A stretch of 64,000 nt of DNA from Thalassia testudinum (GCA_037157565.1 JAZHRO010000003.1:43165001-43229000); one strand, 5' to 3'. Shown: positions 12,613-23,610, counted from the stretch's first letter. Numbers and translations: made by a program. Notes: generated by a model not told the origin, from the letters alone.

Positions 12613-12910
12613 TATGTTGAATATTATTTCTTTTCTGACCACTCTTAATTTGTATTAATTGGGGTTCATGAAACATAAATAGCACCAATGGTTTAGTGGT
12701 AGAATAATACCTTTTCACAGTACAGACCCAGGTTCGAATCCCGGTTGGTGCATCTTTTCTTTAGTTTCAAGTTAAAGCATCCATTTTTTAATCTTTATGT
12801 TTGATGAAATTTTTTATTGTAAACACAAAAATGGGAGATTGTTCAAGGATGCAGTCATGAAGTACAACAAAATTATAAATAATTTATGTTTATGATTTGC
12901 TCTTTCATGT
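12613..12910 (+). repeat. Dispersed repeat carrying a tRNA-Gly-like sequence, copy 1
   Basis: About 230-300 bases here match 16,142-16,410 in the same orientation. The shared part begins with ACC-CTTAATTTGTATTA and GGTTCA-AAACAT-AAT, continues through a 71-base tRNA-like core, and goes on with CTTTATGTTT and TAAACACA-AAATG beyond it. The similarity covers both sides of the tRNA core, so the whole block was copied and not only a tRNA gene. Confidence 0.6.
12682..12752 (+). tRNA. tRNA-Gly-derived sequence, probable pseudogene
   Basis: The 71 bases match the plant tRNA-Gly(GCC) framework: acceptor arms GCACCAA and TTGGTGC pair perfectly with discriminator A, the A box reads TGGTTTAGTGG and the B box GGTTCGAATCC. 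The anticodon loop reads TTTTCAC, so the glycine anticodon GCC is replaced by TTC. The anticodon stem has two mismatches and the T stem one. A scanner may call it Glu(TTC), but the framework is that of tRNA-Gly. RNA polymerase III boxes are largely kept, so transcription is possible, but a working tRNA is unlikely. Confidence 0.6.
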
Positions 12911-14084
12911 AGTCCTTGTGATCTTCTAAATAGAATCACTTTGAATTATCACGATTATCTTTGGGTTTCTGATAAACTTGGATTGTCCTTTGTTTGGGCG
13001 AGGCATGTGAGGTTGGGTTTATTGAACTTGGGCTGGGCACCACAATTTAGACTCAAGTATAATCCTTGACAAAACTCCTTAAATCCATGACAATCCAACA
13101 CCAAAATGTCCTTGGCTTACATGCCTCCAAAATCCAAACAAAGTGGCAGCTAACTTCAATTTTTCAATCTTGACACACCTCTGTCCTTCAGTCATTGGAC
13201 AATCAAGGAATCAACCTGCTCCAATCTGCTGCAATAAAAGTCTGTCTGAATCTGATTGAATCTTCAAGCCCTGTTCATTCTCCATCCGTCCCCAAATCAG
13301 CAACTTCTACACAACTGAAATAGATATCAGGTTTAACAAGTGTCCGATTGCCACCTCCTTATTCTTAGGTCTTTCCTTTCCTACGTTTCTTTGAGATCTT
13401 TAACTGTTTGCGCTTATTTTTAGTCTTCATCCTTTCCTCCACTTTGAGGTGGCAAATGTCTTATAAAATCTCGCTTAGTTTTTGCTGTTGCCTATCTTCT
13501 ACCATTCACCCTAGAAATGGAGTTGAAATGAAAGAAGGGAATCATTAACATGTAATTAAAATCTTCATTACCAGTTCTGGATTGCAGTTTCATGCATTCC
13601 AATTGTTCCATTTTTGTCCAACTTGTCCTTTCTTATTATGTAATGACCTTTCACATCCTTATCAGGTTTGATATCTTTCCACCTGATAACATAGTCCTCT
13701 CTTTCCCAAAAATCACTTGGTTTCATCATGTATCTCTCATTCAGCATCTTGTCTACTCTTTAACAAAGGAATCTCTCCTTTTTTAAATTTGAATTCTTCA
13801 TCTCTTTCACATACATCCAAAAATCAAACCTTCCAATTTTCTTTTCGAAAAGGTACTCATCAATTTTCATGAACTTTTAAAGCAAAGTTGTTATGCCACA
13901 CATGACTTCATTGATTGATGGTTTTCGTTCTACTTTGCACTACTGATTGCACAGTCCATTTTATCTGTGTTTCCAACTTTCTTTCCATGTACATCATTGC
14001 CATTGCCAGCTCACAAGCACATTATTTAGAAGTTCATGGCCTGACTCGGTGGTCAACCGTTGCATTTTTTTCTTTCATGTTTAG
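12911..14084. other. Unassigned, probably intron-like sequence before the MAP65 exons
   Basis: T-rich sequence with no recognised exon. It ends in the T-rich stretch and TTTAG acceptor of the first MAP65-like exon. A second, earlier MAP65 exon was looked for and not recognised. Confidence 0.3.
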
Positions 14085-15988
14085 GTTATATGGGATGAAG
14101 TAGGAGAATATGATGAAGAAAGAGATGGAATGTTATATGAGCTTGGACAAGAGTGCTTAGATGTTTACAGAAGAAAGGTGGATCAAGCAAACAGGTCACG
14201 GGCTGAGCTTCGAAGAGCTATTGCTGATTCTGAAGCAGAACTTGCTGCAATCTGTTCTGCATTGGGTGAACCTCCACTTCGTCTAAGACAGGTACATGTT
14301 GTCATGTTCTGGTTAAAAAAAAGCCACCCCCCTTTCAATAGATTTTTACCCCCAGTAAATGCAAATCCACTTAAAACATCTAGTGGTTGAGAAATTGGCC
14401 CACCATAACCTTTTTTTGGTTTTGGGCCCGGGGGGGGGGGGGGGGGGGGGGGTGTTGTTGGTGACAGGATTTAGTCCCCTTTTTGAGTGAGTACTTACAA
14501 TTTGGTAACGATACTGTGTACAGTCAAATCAGAATGTCAAAAGCTTAAAAGAGGAGCTCAAGACCATATTACCTCATCTTGAGGACATGCGGAAGAAGAA
14601 AAGTGACTGGCGGAATCAGTTTCAAGAAGTCCTGGAGCAAATTCGAAGAGTATCACTTGAAATTGGATGCTTGGATTGCAATGGTTATAATATTTGTTTT
14701 GATGAATCTGATTTGTCCATGAAAAGGCTTGAAGATTTGCACAAACAATTCGAAATACTGTAGAAGGATAAGGTTCAAGCTCATGTCCTATTATTGTGAT
14801 TTAAAAAGCACTAATCTGACTTTATTGTGTATATGGTCAATGCCACTGAATTACAGTTCTAGTCACTTTCTATTCAACTCTCTGAAGGCTCACCGTCTGA
14901 TGCAAGTGCTTGACCACTTAAAACACTTTAAACTCGCTCTGTCTGGTGCTTGGGATGGATTTCAAGCCTATCATCAGTGAGATACACCCAAGCTTAGCTG
15001 AATCCCATGGTTCAAGAAGCATAAGTAATGATACCATCGAGAGACTTGCTGCTGCCATTCAGAAGCTACGAGATATTAAAATGCAAAGGATGCAAAAAGT
15101 AAAGTCCATTCAATCTCTGTGATTCATTTTATCATGCTCGTTAAGTTGGAACCTTGTACCGAAATTGCAGCTTCAAGACCTGGCAACCACAATGTAGGAA
15201 TTGTGGAATTTGATGGACACACCTGTGGAAGAGCAACAACTATTTCAGAATGTGACACGTAATGTAGCTGCGTCAGAACATGAATTAACAGATCCAAACT
15301 CACTTTCCTTGGATTTTCTTGATTATGTACGTTATCCTTCTTTTCTTGATCATAAAAAGTTGGAGGAATTGTCATTATACCAAGCAAAAGCCTTAGTTTT
15401 GTAAACACTACTTTGGCAGGTTGCGGCATAAGTCTCGAGATTAGAAGAGCTGGAGGCAAGCAAGATGAAAGAGCTTGTGATGAAGAAAAAGTTAGAGTTA
15501 GAGGAGCTTCGTAGAAGAGCTCACATAATTGCAGAATCAGATGCTGAAATAGAATTTGCAATGGAAGCTATTGAATCTGGTAAAAAGCTTGCATCAGATT
15601 TTCAGTGTAGCAGACTCCCATTGGTTGTGGTTTGCCGAAATTGGTAATTCGTTTTAACATTCAGTTCTCAAATGCAGGTGCTGTTGATCCTGCTCTAGTC
15701 CTGGAACAGATTGAAATTCAAGTTGCTAATGTTAAAGAGGAAGCTTTTATTAGGAAGGAAATTCTGGATAAGGTTGAGAAATGGTTGGTTGTTTGTGGTG
15801 AAGAATCCTGGCTTGAGGAATACGATAGGGTGAGTTGTCAAAGCTTCTGTGAAATAGATGTTACCAAATTACAGTCAATTAATTGTATTACTTTTGCTAG
15901 GATGAAAACTGTTATAGTGCATGAAAAGGAGCACATCTAACTCAAACGTGCTGATATGGCACGTGCTGCAGTAAGCAAAATTCCAAGT
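14085..15988 (+). pseudogene. MAP65-type microtubule-associated protein gene fragment, seven exons with introns
   Basis: MAP65 (PRC1/Ase1 family) proteins cross-link antiparallel microtubules in the cortex, spindle and phragmoplast. Exon 1 (14085-14291) encodes IWDEVGEYDEERD and ECLDVYRRKVDQANRSRAEL. Exon 2 starts at 14524 (coiled coil, LPHLEDMRKKKSDW). Exon 3 runs to about 15099 (LGMDF, SISNDTIERL). Exon 4 is 15171-15325 (ELWNLMDTPVEEQQ), exon 5 about 15420-15587 (VSRLEELEASKMKEL), exon 6 about 15679-15829 (WLEEYDR) and exon 7 about 15901-15988. Most exons keep AG acceptors and GT donors, so it derives from genomic DNA and not from mRNA. It is broken: stops in exons 2, 4, 5 and 7, a frame change before exon 3, and both the N-terminal exons and the conserved C-terminal microtubule-binding part are missing. 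It lies inside the CACTA element, same strand as the transposase, and is likely captured host DNA. Confidence 0.85.
14430..14452 (+). repeat. G23 homopolymer in the first intron of the MAP65 pseudogene
   Basis: An uninterrupted run of 23 G follows TTTTGGGCCC. Runs of this length are rare in plant DNA. It can form a G-quadruplex and is prone to slippage. It may equally be an assembly or sequencing artefact. Confidence 0.8.
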
Positions 15989-16141
15989 AGATGACATCTA
16001 GTGCATTTATCAAAGCTTTTGCTTAAATTTGTATGTTGAGCCGTCAATGGGATGGAGACCAGATGGCTCTATTGATTGGAGTGTTGTGCAGTCCAGCAAA
16101 ATATGGCTCAAGAGGGTAGAGTAAGGTGTTCATCCAGATTG

Positions 16142-16410
16142 TTTGAGATTATTCATGTTCTAACCACCCTTAATTTGTATTATTTTAGGTTCACCAAACA
16201 TGAATAGCACTAGTGGTTTAATGGTAAAATGGTACCTTTACACGGTACAAATCCGTGTTCGATTCCCGATTGGTGCATCCTTTTTTGATGCTAATTAAGT
16301 AGAAGCATTCATTTCTTAATCTTTATGTTTTTTGAATTTTTTTACTTTAAACACAGAAATTGAAGGTTGGTTAATATAAATAATTACATGACATTAATTG
16401 CTTGCATGTT
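16142..16410 (+). repeat. Dispersed repeat carrying a tRNA-Gly-like sequence, copy 2
   Basis: This is the partner of the block at 12,613-12,910, in the same orientation and similar on both sides of the tRNA core. It lies just after the last recognisable MAP65 exon, so the two copies bracket the MAP65 pseudogene. Recombination or capture between them is possible but not shown. Confidence 0.6.
16207..16277 (+). tRNA. tRNA-Gly-derived sequence, probable pseudogene
   Basis: The 71 bases have the same tRNA-Gly framework as the copy at 12,682. The anticodon stem GTACC/GGTAC is intact, but the loop reads TTTACAC, so the glycine anticodon GCC is replaced by TAC. The acceptor stem has two wobble pairs and the T stem is disrupted (CCGTG against CCCGA). 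It is more decayed than the other copy in the T arm and unlikely to give a working tRNA. Confidence 0.55.
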
Positions 16411-16619
16411 TCATGTCAGTGATGTAATGAATTTGAATTTTAGGGAAATATTATATTCATCTTAGGAAGTTTAGTTATTTCTTTATTGGCTATTATTTCT
16501 TATTTTTTATTATTTTGTAAAGATAATATTTAAAATTTTGTTTCAATATTTATTCACTTTTTATTTATTCCCTTGTAAGGAGATTAAAAATGTATTCATC
16601 AAAATGTAATCTTTCTATG

Positions 16620-16969
16620 GTGGCGATGGTATTATTATTATTTTTTGTTACCAAATGTTGATTTAAACATAGAGTAATTACTTATAGCGATGGTATTGTC
16701 AAACATTTTACATTGTTACAATTGATAGGTTTGATCTATACGGATAAAATCGTTGATGTTAGCATAAAAGTTAAATTGGACAACCTTTGGAAATTTGACC
16801 ATTGCTGTAGAGTTAGGTGTAACATCGACGATTTTTAACGTCGGGATAGCGACGTCTCTTAAGAGGACACCAAGGTTGATCGTCGGAATAGGCTATTGTA
16901 GCTATAGTGACGGTATTTTGGACCTACACCGATAGTTGTTACCATCGGTGTAGGTACAAACTGTTGTAG
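16620..16969 (-). repeat. Second CACTA-type terminus with subterminal repeats, nested in the transposase gene
   Basis: The segment ends in GTACAAACTGTTGTAGTG, which read inward on the minus strand is CACTACAACAGTTTGTAC. Upstream are palindromic subterminal motifs such as ACACCGATAG...CATCGGTGTAG (about 16,926-16,952) and GACGATTTTTAACGTCG. The coding remnant of Tnp2 starts immediately after it, so the end marks another CACTA-family insertion into the transposase gene. Its other end was not identified with confidence; 6116 is one candidate. Confidence 0.55.
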
Positions 16970-16971
16970 TG

Positions 16972-19690
16972 TAGATACAGATGAGGAAGATTTGTTAAAA
17001 AGTTGTGATCTGCTCTATGATACTGTTAAGGCAGCTGAGGATCCTATTGTTCCCGTGGTTATGAGAATGCCTAAGTTGTCATTTCTGTTGAGAATATTTT
17101 AGTTTAAGGTTATAAATAGAACAAGTGTTAAATTCATGTTAGAAATACTTTAGTTTATTTCTGAGTTGTTGAATAATCCAAATGATTTTTCGGTTTCATG
17201 GTACGAGGTAAGGAAACATATTCGCAAGCTTGGTTTGGACTGTCAGAAGATCGATGCATGTCTAAATGATTATATTCTTTTCAGAAATGAGTTCGCAAAC
17301 TTGAGTAACTGTCTCGAATGTGAACATGAGAGATATGAAGGATGTAAAAATGAAAGTAAGAAGAAACAATCTCAGAAGGCTCTTCATTACTTTTCATTAA
17401 CACTTAGGCTTCAACGTTATTTAATATCAACTGCACGGTGGATCACTTGGCAGTAGGATTCTAAATCTTAAGATGAAAGAATACATTATCCTACTGATTC
17501 AGAGGAGTGGGAGAGTTTTGATGAAAGAAATAATTCATTCTCTTTAGAGGCAAGAAACGTACAGTTGGGTCTTGCAAGCGATAAATTTAATCCATTTAAG
17601 AGTATGTACCTGTCATACTCTATATGGTCAGTGATAATGATCGCTTATAACTTACCTCCCTACTTATGTATGAGATAATCAATCATGATGTTGTCCCTAT
17701 TAATCTTCGGTTCAAAATAACAAGGAAATGCAATAAATGTTTATCTTTAACATTGATCAATGAACTGAAACAGTTGTATACCGATGTGAAAAGAGAGAAT
17801 TTTACAATAGCATGCTGCACTATTGTGGACTATAAATGACTTTCCGACATACGTAAATTTGTCAACTTGGAATACTAAAGTAAAGCTTACTTGCTCAGTC
17901 TATATGAAGATACTCATCACCTGCAACTACCAGAAAGTAAAATTCTATTACTTAGGGTATCGCAAATTTCTATCGATCGAATATAGATGGTGAACGTCAC
18001 AGTTTAAGGGTAAATTTGATAGCAGGATGTGTTAGTATTCAAAGAAAAATCCAAAGAACAAACTTAGTATAGATTCTATCAGGTTGTCAGGTCACGTTAT
18101 AATGGAGAGATTACAAGAAATGAATGAGATACAGTTGGGTCAACCATTGAAACAAGACCAGATGACCTTTAAGAATTCTAGATTTCGAAAAAAAAGTATT
18201 TTCTTTATGGAGATGCCATATTGGAAAAATAGTACAATACGTCATAGTTTAGATATGATGTAAATCGAAAAGAATGTGATAGATAACATCGTAGGCATAT
18301 TAAATTGGATCGATGATCCAAAGGACACGGTGAAAACAAGAAAAGACATGAAGAATTTGGGGATACGTTTTGAGCTGCATATTCATGAGGAAAATGACTA
18401 CTTCCCACATACTATTGACAGCTTGAATCAAAATCAGAAGAGTAGACGGTTCTCCTTCTTAAAGGACATTAGAGTGTCAGATGATTTTTTGTCGCAACAT
18501 TCTCATTGTATGAATGAAGGGCAGAAGAAGATATCTGGCTTGAAAAGTCATGACTCTCACGTTTATATGCAAGTATTGTTTCCACTAGTGATACGGGGGA
18601 TACTGCCTAAGCTAATTGTTGATTCATTCACAGAAATGAGCAGATTTTTCAACATTGTTTGTTTAATGACATTACAAAATAATATGCTGGACCACTGAGA
18701 TGAACAAAAAGTCATTACTCTCTGCAAGATGTAACAGATTCTTCTCCCAACCTTCTTCGATGTAATAGTTCATCTCATATTATATCTTGCAAATGAAGTG
18801 AGAATCAATAGATATATACAGAATCATATGGAGAGCTTTTTGAAAAAGCTAAAAGATTATGTCTTGAACAAAGACAAAATCAAAAGGTTCAATTGTAGAA
18901 GGTTATCTTGTGGAGAAGTGTAAATTTTACCTCCATATACATGAATGAAACAGACAATCACTTTAATAGACTTCAAAGGAACTATTAGGAGGAATATAAT
19001 GACAATGATAAAGAATGTCTATTGATTTTTGATGGTAGAGGAAGGTCGATTCTTCATACAGAATACAAGCCAATTTTGAAAATTGATAGACGTTGGGCAT
19101 ATCTATATATTTTGAAATAAATTCCAGAATTGATCCATTCTACAAGGAATTCAAACGATTATCTCATTTAAGTACATCTGAATTTGACTTTTTAGATTCG
19201 TTCAAAAACTAAGTTAATCAATTGAAAGAGGATAAGGACCCACGATGGATATCAGATTTTGATGTAATTGTCGATACACCATTACATTATGCACATTATC
19301 ACTCTAGGTATAAAATAAATGGGTTTAGATTCAAAAGAAAAGAAAATGATAATAAAAAAATTACACAACAGGTTAGAGTTGTTGATTCTGATCTTACCAC
19401 AAGTCCAGATGAATATTATGATGAAATCAATGAAATTGTAGAGATCAGTTTCAGATATAATCGCAAAATTATCCTATTTAAATGTCATTGATTTAATATT
19501 TTTAAAGAGGACACTAATTTCAAAATTGATAAGAAACACAATTTCTTGAGTTTAAATCATTTCCGTCAAATTCTTCAGTTTTTTGAACCATTCGCATTAG
19601 CATATCAAGTGGTACAAGTGTTTTACGTCTCCGATAATTGCTAAAGGGGTTGGGTTATACCAATAAAAATAGTATCACGTAATCATTTTG
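16972..19690 (+). pseudogene. CACTA transposase (Tnp2 family), decayed
   Basis: Tnp2/TnpD proteins cut and join CACTA element ends in the nucleus. Recognisable family segments appear in the normal order across three frames: MPKLSFLLRIF (about 17,070-17,100), VRKHIRKLGLDCQKIDACLND (17,196-17,270), FFMEMPYWKN and HSLDMM (18,200-18,260), NVIDNIVGILNWIDD (18,270-18,315), LVIRGILPKLIVDSF (18,587-18,630), YKINGFRFKRKEND (19,310-19,350) and PFALAYQVVQVFYVSDN (19,590-19,640). Many frameshifts and stops separate them, so no functional protein is possible. The N-terminal part is cut off by the CACTA end at 16,969. Assignment to the family is firm; exact ends are estimates. Confidence 0.82.
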
Positions 19691-21042
19691 ACGCATAATC
19701 TAAAGCATACGAAGAATTAACGGAAGAATGTCATATATATTCAAATATAATAGATGTGGATATCTAAAGTTAGTAACAATTTCTTTATTTTGTTTCATTT
19801 TTGTTTTACTTATGCAAAAATGTTGGTTATATTTTGATTGATTTAGATTCTAGTAACATGGTATGTAGCTACCTAGGTCCTATTTTGGTCACCCAAATAG
19901 TTAGAAACCAAGCCCATCTTAGAATATCCTGAAAATCACCTTCCAGCACTGTTTTAGAGGTCCAAACATTAGTGCTGGAAGTCTAATCTTTGCAGAATCC
20001 AATCCAGGAACCAAACTCCCTCACTGTTCTAATTTTGGACGTTCAAACATAACTCTGGACATCTAATTTTCAAGGTAAAGTATTTGGACTTAACTTCAAA
20101 CATCCAGAACCCTGTCTAGACCCAATCTCTATGGCCTATACTGACAGAATTTTTCAGATTAAATTTGACCATCGATTTACGCACGAAAAATTCTAAATTT
20201 TTACCGGTTGATAGATTTCTAAATGAGCTTTCAAATAGTATATGTTGTGTTTTCTAACTCCTAGTGTGGTGCGAGATATAAACCAATTAATGTGGTGCAA
20301 GCACTTTTTTTTAGGATATGATGGATCCAAATTAGATGTGTAAAATACTTAAGGTAAAATTATTAAATGATAGAACTAAACTCTTATAACAATAAATCAC
20401 TTAAATTGAATTTAGTCTTCGCACAATTGCTTAGATTGTAGATTTTCTGCTGGTTCATGTTAGTAGTTACTGAAAAATTTTTCCTTCTCCCTTGCATATG
20501 TTTCCTATCCAAATATTTTGAAATTGCACTTTATGATTAAACTTGTAGGGTTGTCAAGTCCATTTATGTAAAATAGGATCTTCCCTTTGAATTAGCTGAT
20601 TGATTCCTATAACAATACCCAACAATACTGGACGTACTTATACTCCACTTAAACCTCAGTGTTGATAGGAGAAATCACTACCATCTGAGTTTAGGATGAT
20701 GTAACATTGATGAGAATGATTCTTTTTACAGTGGTTCTTCCTCTTGTTCTTCGACATAATATTGAATGGTATCATATATCCTTATTGTATAGAGTGTTTC
20801 CTTGTAATTATTTTTAATGTGAGGTATGTCCACTTTTATTTTAATATGCAAGTTTATAGAAAAATTTTAAAATTTAAGGAGAAATTCTGTTAAATTTTTT
20901 TGAAATTTTTTTAATGTTCAAATTAGTTAGGTTAGTATTGGAGAAACAATTGTCATCTCTTAAGGAAGCCAATTTTTTTTCAGTAATGCTTTATATATAT
21001 TATTTTCAACTGTATTAATTTTTACATTTATTTGTTGTTGTA
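19691..21042. other. Spacer between the two CACTA genes
   Basis: No gene was recognised. The stretch at 19,900-20,150 is slightly richer in C and G and repeats phrases such as GGACGTTCAAACAT and CATCCAGAACC, suggesting a small insertion. The end of the region (20,810-20,935) matches the repeat at 7,925-8,065. Confidence 0.35.
20810..20935 (+). repeat. Internal CACTA repeat, copy 2 (partner at 7,925-8,065)
   Basis: Same order and orientation as the partner: TTTATAGAAAAATTTTAA, ATTTAAGGAGAAATTCTG and TAATGTTCAAATTAGTTA. The presence of two copies in one element suggests duplication during acquisition of the left part, or that both copies belong to a separate repeat family. Confidence 0.5.
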
Positions 21043-22865
21043 GATGAAAGGGTTTAAGAAAAAAATCAATAAAAAGGCTCCTCCTTAGCCACAGCCATCC
21101 ACCCAGCCCGAGCCATCTTCCCAAACTCAGCCACCCCCTGACACCAGGTTCCCTCTCAATTACGTTTTGTACGACCTGAGGACCTAGCACAATCTTGTGA
21201 TGCCATATATGTAGGCGGAAGGGAAAGTGGAAGGAGATTGCTCCTACTGAGCCGAGAGCAAGTACAGAATGATCTAGATTATGGAGCATCAGATGAGGAG
21301 GACGAGCATGAGAATGATGAGGTGGAGGGAGAGGAGGGGGAGGTGAAGGATGAGCAGGTTGAAAGTACGATTTCAGTACATGTGGACCCGAGAGCAGCAG
21401 GTACAAGTGCTAGTAAGAACTCCTGTACTTTTAAGAAGTAATTTACTTCTATATTTTAAAACTTATTATAGATTCAGATATATATAATGAATATGATTAA
21501 TGTCTATGCAGGTAGAGAAAGAAGATGACAAGGGAAGACATAATCTATATCTCCAACATATCCCTGAGGGCCTGAAAATAACGATCAGGCTTAGAATCAT
21601 GGGGGGAGGTAGAGAATTACCCGGACTTCATCAGTTGAGTGGACACAATGGTAAGTCCATCGTGCCAATTTACTACTTCGACTGGAGGAAGGTAGTCGCA
21701 AAGTTGAAGAGGTAGCTTCTCCGACAGTTGGAAGTAATTCCATGTATTTAAAATATTACTTCTATAACTTTATCTTAAAATTACTTTCATGTAAGATTGG
21801 TATATTTTTCTAAAATAAATGTAGGCAAGTTATAATTGGGGTGACGACCCCAATGCCTCCCGATATATCCTTAAGCGCATCGCTAAGCTTCACAAAAATT
21901 GGAGGACAGAGAACAAGAGAAAAATAAAAATGTTTAAACATTTACATATTTATTATGTACATGATTTCATATATTATTTCTAACATTTATATTTGATATT
22001 TAGTTTTTCTCGAACTGCAGTTCGCCCGAGAAAGCAATAGAGAATTGTCCTCCTGATGTCATGCCTGAACATTGGAAGAAAACATGTGAGCATTGGTTAG
22101 ATCCTAAAGTGGAAGTTAGTAATTGATTTTAAATTTTTATATTAATTTCATATATCTTAAATTCATAACAAAGGATCAATTATATATATATATATATATA
22201 TATGCTTTTATTATAGGAGCAAGGAAAAATAAGGTCAATAGGATCAAAGCTCTACCACAGATCCATTGTTTGGGTCGAAAATGCATTAAGACGATCAAGA
22301 GTCGTTACGTAAATTTATTATAACTTCGCACTTGAATTTTTTTTACTTTATAGGTTAACTTAATATTATAATAATAATTTTTAATATGTTTAGGAGAAAA
22401 TGGTTCACTTAGTGCATCCCCTCGATGATGAGACCTCCGACAGCGTTCGTCAGCCTTTGGATCCAACAGAGGCATTTAGGAGAGTGATGCTACTGAACCA
22501 CGATGGTTTCGTTCGTAGTGTGCGGAAGGTGCACACCTTGTCCAGCTGGTATGAGAGGAAAGGGGTCGTCTCATCTAGTATCGTCAATCAGCTGAACCAA
22601 AAGATCGACATACTACAAAAATGAGATGAGGAGAGGGAGAAGAGAGAGGTAGAGAGGGAGAAGAAAGAGGCAGTGATGAAGAATCAGATGGATGCCATAC
22701 ATGCCTAGATGAGTAGGACGGACGATAAGATCTAGAAGCTTCTATCCATTCATCTGAAGAATAGACAGTTAGATCATCCCTCTTCATCAGATCCGAGCAC
22801 CCATAGACGAGACAACACGAGCAGAGCTAGTGGAGATGGTGGCATCGAGGCAGTAGTATTTTGAT
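21043..22865 (+). pseudogene. Second CACTA gene (ORF2, plant Transposase_24-like), intron-bearing and decayed
   Basis: The likely start is the ATG at 21,043, giving a basic then Pro/Gln-rich N-terminus, followed by acidic stretches (21,290-21,360). Exon-like pieces follow: LYLQHIPEGLKITI (21,545-21,590), NWGDDPNASRYIL (21,833-21,875), PDVMPEHWKKTCEHWL (22,053-22,100), ARKNKVNRIKALPQIH (22,218-22,265) and EKMVHLVHPLDDETSDSV (22,397-22,450). A Lys/Glu/Arg-rich coiled-coil-like tail (22,600-22,700) ends the gene. MPEHW-----CEHW and NK-NR-K-----H--G are the hallmarks of the second protein of plant CACTA elements, thought to bind subterminal repeats. AT-rich gaps look like introns. Stops (for example at 22,622) show decay. 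Confidence 0.65.
22181..22203. repeat. (TA)n microsatellite
   Basis: An uninterrupted run of TA dinucleotides lies in an intron-like gap of the CACTA second gene. Confidence 0.85.
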
Positions 22866-23089
22866 ATTTTCTTTTCTTTTTAATTATTACATGTTTCCTT
22901 TCATATGTAAATATTTCATTATCAAACTTTTTCTGTATTAGACTTTATATCTGTGGAATATAAACTTGTTTTCATTCTCAACATTTTGTATAAAAGCAGG
23001 TGTTTTGTTAGGTTTAATATCAGGTCTTTCCCATAATTTTCATAATTAAAAAAAAAACTTCCTACCTTTGCCATTGATTTTTTAAATAA

Positions 23090-23607
23090 CCAATAGTGTT
23101 AAAAGGTAATTTTTTTAAAAAAATATAGCTATTTGTCGTTGCTTATTGCGAAAGCAACAGTAAAAATATTTATGTCGTCGCTTCATAAGCGGCATCAAAT
23201 ATATAAAAACGACAACATTTAAATTTATTTTATTTTTGGAAATGTTATCTACCGTTGCTTATCTAATAAGCGACGGTATAAATGTTTTTGTAGTTACTTT
23301 TCAAAGTGATGATGTTTACATTTAAACGACGACAAAAATCCAAAAGTGGTGCGTTAAGCTGGGAAAATGTGATATACAAATGTCGTCGCCTATTTTATAA
23401 ACGATGGGAAATGAAATTCTCGTTGGTTATAAAACGACGACCAAAGTTCTAATCCGTTCGCTAGGCCAATAATAATTCGACGTTGGATTTTCTTTATAAC
23501 CGATATCAAAAAAAACGACACTAGTTATGCTGTCGCTCTTTAGCGTTAATGTAAACACATTTTCCGTCGATTTCCAACCATCGGTAAATGTCCAGCTTGT
23601 TGTAGTG
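23090..23607 (-). repeat. CACTA right terminus and subterminal repeats
   Basis: The segment ends in CCAGCTTGTTGTAGTG, the complement of a CACTA start. It contains several inverted subterminal units of the kind GTTGCTTAT...AAGCRACAG (about 23,140) and ACCGTTGCTTATC...ATAAGCGACGGTA (about 23,252-23,280). These resemble the units next to the left end at 6116 and differ from those next to the nested end at 16,969. Confidence 0.65.
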
Positions 23608-23610
23608 AGC

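Larger units (their letters stand above)
6116..23607 (+). mobile_element. Probable CACTA (En/Spm) transposon, about 17.5 kb, with captured host gene fragments
   Basis: The left end reads CACTACTAGAAATTTGAG. The right end, read inward on the minus strand, reads CACTACAACAAGCTGGAC. The two align at about 17 of the first 24 positions and share a following CGAT-(T/G)-GTTG block. Both ends carry subterminal motifs of the form ACCRTTGCTTAT paired with ATAAGYGACGGT. In the right half lie a Tnp2 transposase remnant and then a second gene, the usual CACTA order. The flanking triplets (AGA and AGC) do not match exactly, so a 3-bp target duplication is not proven. The left part carries MAP65 and Myb gene fragments. 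An alternative is two overlapping insertions, because another CACTA end lies at 16,969. Confidence 0.6.

Noticed and set aside
12682..12752. Functional tRNA-Glu or tRNA-Val genes from the anticodons TTC and TAC
   Set aside because: The framework is tRNA-Gly, stems are broken and the copies sit in a repeat, so these are derived pseudogenes.
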